Below are positions 62,668 through 64,000 of a DNA stretch of 64,000 nucleotides, piece after piece. Every line of letters starts with the position of its first letter. Positions within the stretch are counted from its first letter, which is position 1. The stretch lies in assembly GCF_030719295.1 (NCBI RefSeq), contig NZ_CP120997.1:2728001-2792000 (forward strand). The letters run 5' to 3'. This DNA comes from Streptomyces sp. Mut1 (GTDB lineage: Bacteria; Actinomycetota; Actinomycetes; Streptomycetales; Streptomycetaceae). The notes below the pieces were generated by a model that saw only the letters and a list, made by a program, of their open reading frames with translations, searched no databases and was not told the DNA's origin. The translations under genes were made by a program, and so were the position numbers.

Positions 62668-64000
62668 TCATCCCACCTCGGCGTGGCTGAGCTGCGGCTT
62701 CGCCAGGGCGGCCGCGGCGGGGCGAAGGTATACCGCCCAGGTGAGTGCCGAACACACCGCGTAGAAGGCGAGGAAGGACCAGAAGGCGGCCGTTCCGGTG
62801 CCCGAGGTCTCGAAGGACCGGCGGAAGGCGAGGTTGACGGCGAGCCCGCCGAGCGCCCCGGCCGCGCCGATCAGGCCCATTGCCGCCCCGGACAGCCGCC
62901 GCCCCCGGGCCGCCGCCTCCTCGCCGCGCAGCCCACGGGCGAGGGCCTGGGCGTGGAAGACGCCGGGGATCATCTTGTACGTCGAGCCGTTGCCGAGCCC
63001 GGACAGCGCGAACAGGGCGGTGAAGCCGACGAGGAACACGGGCAGTGACGCGGTGCGGGACGCGTATACGACGACGCAGGTCGCGGCGGCCATCGCGGCG
63101 AAGTTGACGAGGGTGATGCGGGCGCCGCCGTACCGGTCGGCCAGCCGGCCGCCGACGGGCCGGACCAGCGAGCCGAGCAGCGGGCCGATGAAGGTGAGCG
63201 AGGCGGCCTGGAGCGGGGTGCGGCCGAACCCGGTCTGGAGGACGAGCCCGAACGCGAAGCTGTAGCCGATGAACGAGCCGAACGTGCCGATGTAGAGCAC
63301 CGCCATGATCCAGGTGTGCGGGTCGCGCACCGCGTCCTTCGCGGCCCCGGTGTCGTTCCGTACGGGCGCCAGGTTGTCCATGAAGAGCGCGGCGCACACC
63401 GCGGCCAGCAGGATCAGCGGGATGTACGCGCCGAGCACGATCCGCGGGTGCGCGGCCCCCGCCGTGCCGATCACCAGAAGCCCGGCCAGCTGCACCACGG
63501 GCACGCCGATGTTGCCGCCGCCCGCGTTGAGGCCGAGCGCCCAGCCCTTGTGGCGCAGCGGGAAGAAGGCGTTGATGTTGGTCATCGAGGAGGCGAAGTT
63601 GCCGCCGCCGATCCCGGTGAGCGCGGCCACCGCGAGGAAGGTGGCGTACGAGGTCCCCGGCTTCATCACCACGAGGGCGGCGACCGTCGGCACCAGCAGG
63701 GTGAGCGCGCTGAACACCGTCCAGTTCCGGCCACCGAACCGGGCCACCGCGAAGGTGTACGGCACCCGGACGAGGGCCCCGACCAGCGTCGCGGTGGAGA
63801 TCAGGAAGAACTTGCCGGCCGGGTCGACCCCGTACTCCGGTCCCATGAACAGGACCATCACGGACCACAGGGTCCAGACGGAGAAGCCGATGTGCTCGGA
63901 CAGGACGGAGAACCAGAGGTTGCGGCGGGCGATCCGCTCGCCCCTGGTCCGCCAGAAGGTCTCGTCCTCCGGGTCCCACTGCTCGATCCAACGGCCGGCC
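62668..64000 (-). CDS. narK: NarK-type nitrate/nitrite MFS transporter, 5' end missing
   Basis: The frame is open at the right edge (about 443 residues seen). Residues near the edge read RWIEQWDPEDETFWRTRGER, then FSVWTLWSVMVLFMGPEYG, the usual NarK N-terminus, so only a few residues are lost. The nitrate signatures are GIGGGNFASSMTNINAFFP and LNAGGGNIGVPVVQLAG. About twelve membrane segments in all. It moves nitrate in or nitrite out. It precedes nnaR in the same direction, about 125 bases apart. Confidence 0.92.
   Translation of the reverse strand, partial: AGRWIEQWDPEDETFWRTRGERIARRNLWFSVLSEHIGFSVWTLWSVMVLFMGPEYGVDPAGKFFLISTATLVGALVRVPYTFAVARFGGRNWTVFSALTLLVPTVAALVVMKPGTSYATFLAVAALTGIGGGNFASSMTNINAFFPLRHKGWALGLNAGGGNIGVPVVQLAGLLVIGTAGAAHPRIVLGAYIPLILLAAVCAALFMDNLAPVRNDTGAAKDAVRDPHTWIMAVLYIGTFGSFIGYSFAFGLVLQTGFGRTPLQAASLTFIGPLLGSLVRPVGGRLADRYGGARITLVNFAAMAAATCVVVYASRTASLPVFLVGFTALFALSGLGNGSTYKMIPGVFHAQALARGLRGEEAAARGRRLSGAAMGLIGAAGALGGLAVNLAFRRSFETSGTGTAAFWSFLAFYAVCSALTWAVYLRPAAAALAKPQLSHAEVG

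Overview
The window is a high-GC (roughly 70-73 %) chromosomal segment from a Streptomyces. The evidence is the codon use (almost every third base G or C, many GTG starts), a SsgA-like sporulation protein (SsgG type), the mec-cysO-cysM sulfur-transfer cluster, the HemD-HTH regulator next to narK, and a HelD-type helicase. The gene order agrees, from memory and not checked, with the S. coelicolor stretch from nagE2 through ssgG, hpd, murA and hupA to nnaR/narK. It is core chromosome, not a plasmid or phage. I found no secondary-metabolite cluster, CRISPR array or insertion sequence.

Layout. 1-9.3 kb: the end of a GlcNAc-type PTS permease; then, on the minus strand, clpS-DUF2017, an amino-acid permease, and mec / a 41-codon Cys leader peptide / cysO / cysM / metallo-hydrolase; then pncB and pncA for NAD salvage. 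9.4-15.5 kb: a secreted M6 protease, a small membrane protein, two RDD membrane proteins, ssgG. 15.5-24.3 kb: an FAD oxidase, a TPR protein, hpd divergent from an Lrp/AsnC regulator, and a four-gene osmoprotectant-type ABC transporter. 24.3-28.4 kb: an ArsR-type regulator with two operators over its own promoter, an MFS exporter, a secreted Lon-like protease and an IclR regulator. 28.7-33.4 kb: a cell-surface gene cluster. 33.4-37.5 kb: an SF2 helicase, a Doc/RHH toxin-antitoxin pair and an MFS exporter. 37.7-41.1 kb: tRNA-Cys followed by a four-gene cassette (WXG-like protein, DUF1023 hydrolase, two tandem lipoproteins). 41.2-46 kb: a three-subunit molybdenum hydroxylase. 46.3-51.1 kb: a GH20 hexosaminidase with a sugar ABC importer. 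51.3-56.7 kb: DUF3039, yqgE, murA, a lipoprotein, hupA and malic enzyme. 56.9-64 kb: a candidate small RNA, a HelD-like helicase, two GNATs, a DUF1772 protein, nnaR and the 5'-truncated narK.

How genes work together. Mec, CysO and CysM form the thiocarboxylate cysteine pathway. CysO here ends in Gly-Gly-Met-Asn, so Mec is probably needed to expose the Gly-Gly end, and the leader peptide suggests Cys-responsive attenuation of cysO-cysM. The hexosaminidase and its importer have no ATPase of their own and probably use a shared one. NnaR and NarK belong to nitrate/nitrite assimilation.

Most interesting signals: the cysteine leader peptide and hairpins (3167-3353); the ~140-nt structured RNA candidate (56861-57000, minus strand); the tRNA-adjacent WXG/DUF1023/lipoprotein cassette; the paired 9-1-9 and 7-6-7 operators with a leaderless promoter at 24336-24397; a dispersed mosaic repeat at three loci; and an iron-sulfur subunit with a ~330-residue disordered N-terminal extension.
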